From a bacterium (GTDB lineage: Bacteria; Blakebacterota; Blakebacteria; Blakebacterales; Blakebacteraceae), in contig JALGVQ010000178.1 in the NCBI GenBank assembly GCA_025774615.1, positions 1 to 5,682 on the forward strand: a DNA stretch of 5,682 nucleotides. Reading direction: 5' to 3'. The translations under genes and the position numbers were made by a program. Shown here piece by piece: positions 5,023 to 5,682 of this stretch. A model generated the notes under the pieces. It saw only the letters and a program-made list of their open reading frames with translations. It was not told the origin of the DNA and did not search any database. Numbering within the stretch: position 1 is the stretch's first letter; every line of letters begins with the position of its first letter.

Positions 5023-5682
5023 ATGGAAAAAACCGATTTCATACGCGCGATCATCGCCGAAGATCTAGCCGGAGACACCCATGACGGCACGATCGCGACA
5101 CGCTTTCCGCCGGAGCCGAACGGCTATCTGCATATAGGTCATGCCAAGTCGATCTGTCTCAACTTCGGGATCGCGCTTGAACATAAAAAGGGTTCCTGCA
5201 ACCTGCGCTTCGATGACACCAATCCGAGCACCGAAGAGACAGAATATGTCGAGTCGATCATGGACGATGTGCGCTGGCTCGGTTTCGAGTGGAATGGGCC
5301 GGTACGGTACGCTTCTGATTATTTCGATCAGCTGTATGCATGGGCCCTCGACCTTATCGGGAAGAACCTGGCGTATGTTGACAGTCTGAGCGCCGAAGAG
5401 ATCGCTGAATACCGGGGCGGGTGGGATGAACCGGGACGGGAGAGTCCGCATCGGAGCCGCTCGGTCGAGGAGAACATCGATCTGTTCGAGCGGATGCGCG
5501 TCGGTGAGTTCACTGATGGAGAACATGTACTTCGCGCGAAGATAGACATGTCCTCATCCAACATGAATCTCCGTGATCCGATCATGTATCGCATCAGACA
5601 TGAATCCCATCACCGCACCGGCGATGACTGGTGCATCTATCCGACCTACGACTGGGCGCACGGGCAGTCGGACGCCATTGAG
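5023..5682 (+). CDS. glnS: Glutaminyl-tRNA synthetase (3' partial)
   Basis: Charges tRNA-Gln with glutamine in the cytoplasm. The first 220 residues are visible and the frame runs off the window; bacterial enzymes are about 550 residues. The class I catalytic domain is clear: [18 protein letters not shown] (26-43) with the HIGH motif at 37-40, LRFDDTNP (61-68) with the glutamine- and ATP-contacting Asp, WLGFEW (85-90), SDYFDQLY (98-105), AYVD (117-120), the [13 protein letters not shown] insert region (147-159), LRAKIDM (170-176), [11 protein letters not shown] (181-191) and [18 protein letters not shown] (203-220). Close match to E. coli GlnRS throughout, and the NLRFDDTNP and CIYP-YD blocks favour GlnRS over GluRS. 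The KMSKS-type motif and anticodon-binding barrels lie beyond the window. Its presence implies direct Gln-tRNA charging. Confidence 0.96.
   Translation, partial: MEKTDFIRAIIAEDLAGDTHDGTIATRFPPEPNGYLHIGHAKSICLNFGIALEHKKGSCNLRFDDTNPSTEETEYVESIMDDVRWLGFEWNGPVRYASDYFDQLYAWALDLIGKNLAYVDSLSAEEIAEYRGGWDEPGRESPHRSRSVEENIDLFERMRVGEFTDGEHVLRAKIDMSSSNMNLRDPIMYRIRHESHHRTGDDWCIYPTYDWAHGQSDAIE

Overview
The window is bacterial chromosomal DNA. It has tightly packed genes, Shine-Dalgarno sites, moderately high GC (roughly 58-60% by eye), and ordinary metabolic and housekeeping genes. I cannot fix the taxon. A dedicated glutaminyl-tRNA synthetase, a Tat-exported glycosylasparaginase and a cysteine-free MutY fit a free-living Gram-negative lineage (for example a spirochaete or an FCB-group bacterium), but that is inference. 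I see no phage, IS element, CRISPR array, tRNA or rRNA.

Layout. (1) 1-1394, plus strand: a class V aminotransferase/cysteine desulfurase-like PLP enzyme whose N-terminus lies before the window. (2) 1490-2851, plus strand: a membrane protein with the 3+5 transmembrane layout of a ZIP metal transporter and a complete cyclic-nucleotide-binding (CNB) domain in the loop between TM3 and TM4. This is the most unusual gene here. A perfect 10-bp-arm hairpin lies in its coding sequence between TM3 and the CNB domain. (3) 2870-3712, minus strand: a short MutY-type adenine glycosylase with no cysteine at all, so no iron-sulphur cluster, with Glu where MutY has its catalytic Asp, and with a winged-helix-like tail in place of the NUDIX domain. 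It converges on gene 2 with only 18 bp between stop codons. (4) 3713-3841: a divergent intergenic region holding an inverted repeat. (5) 3842-4894, plus strand: a Tat-exported N-terminal-nucleophile hydrolase of the glycosylasparaginase family. (6) 4897-5007: a short out-of-frame stretch that reads like the C-terminal tail of a SAM-dependent methyltransferase, possibly a gene relic. (7) 5023 to the window end, plus strand: the N-terminal 220 residues of glutaminyl-tRNA synthetase (glnS).

The genes do not form one pathway. The plus-strand genes are separated by gaps of about 95-130 bp, and the mutY-like gene is isolated on the other strand. The best candidate for new biology is the CNB-ZIP fusion, which suggests metal (or other solute) transport gated directly by a cyclic nucleotide. 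The second is the cluster-less MutY variant. Both rest on motif reading; no database search was possible.
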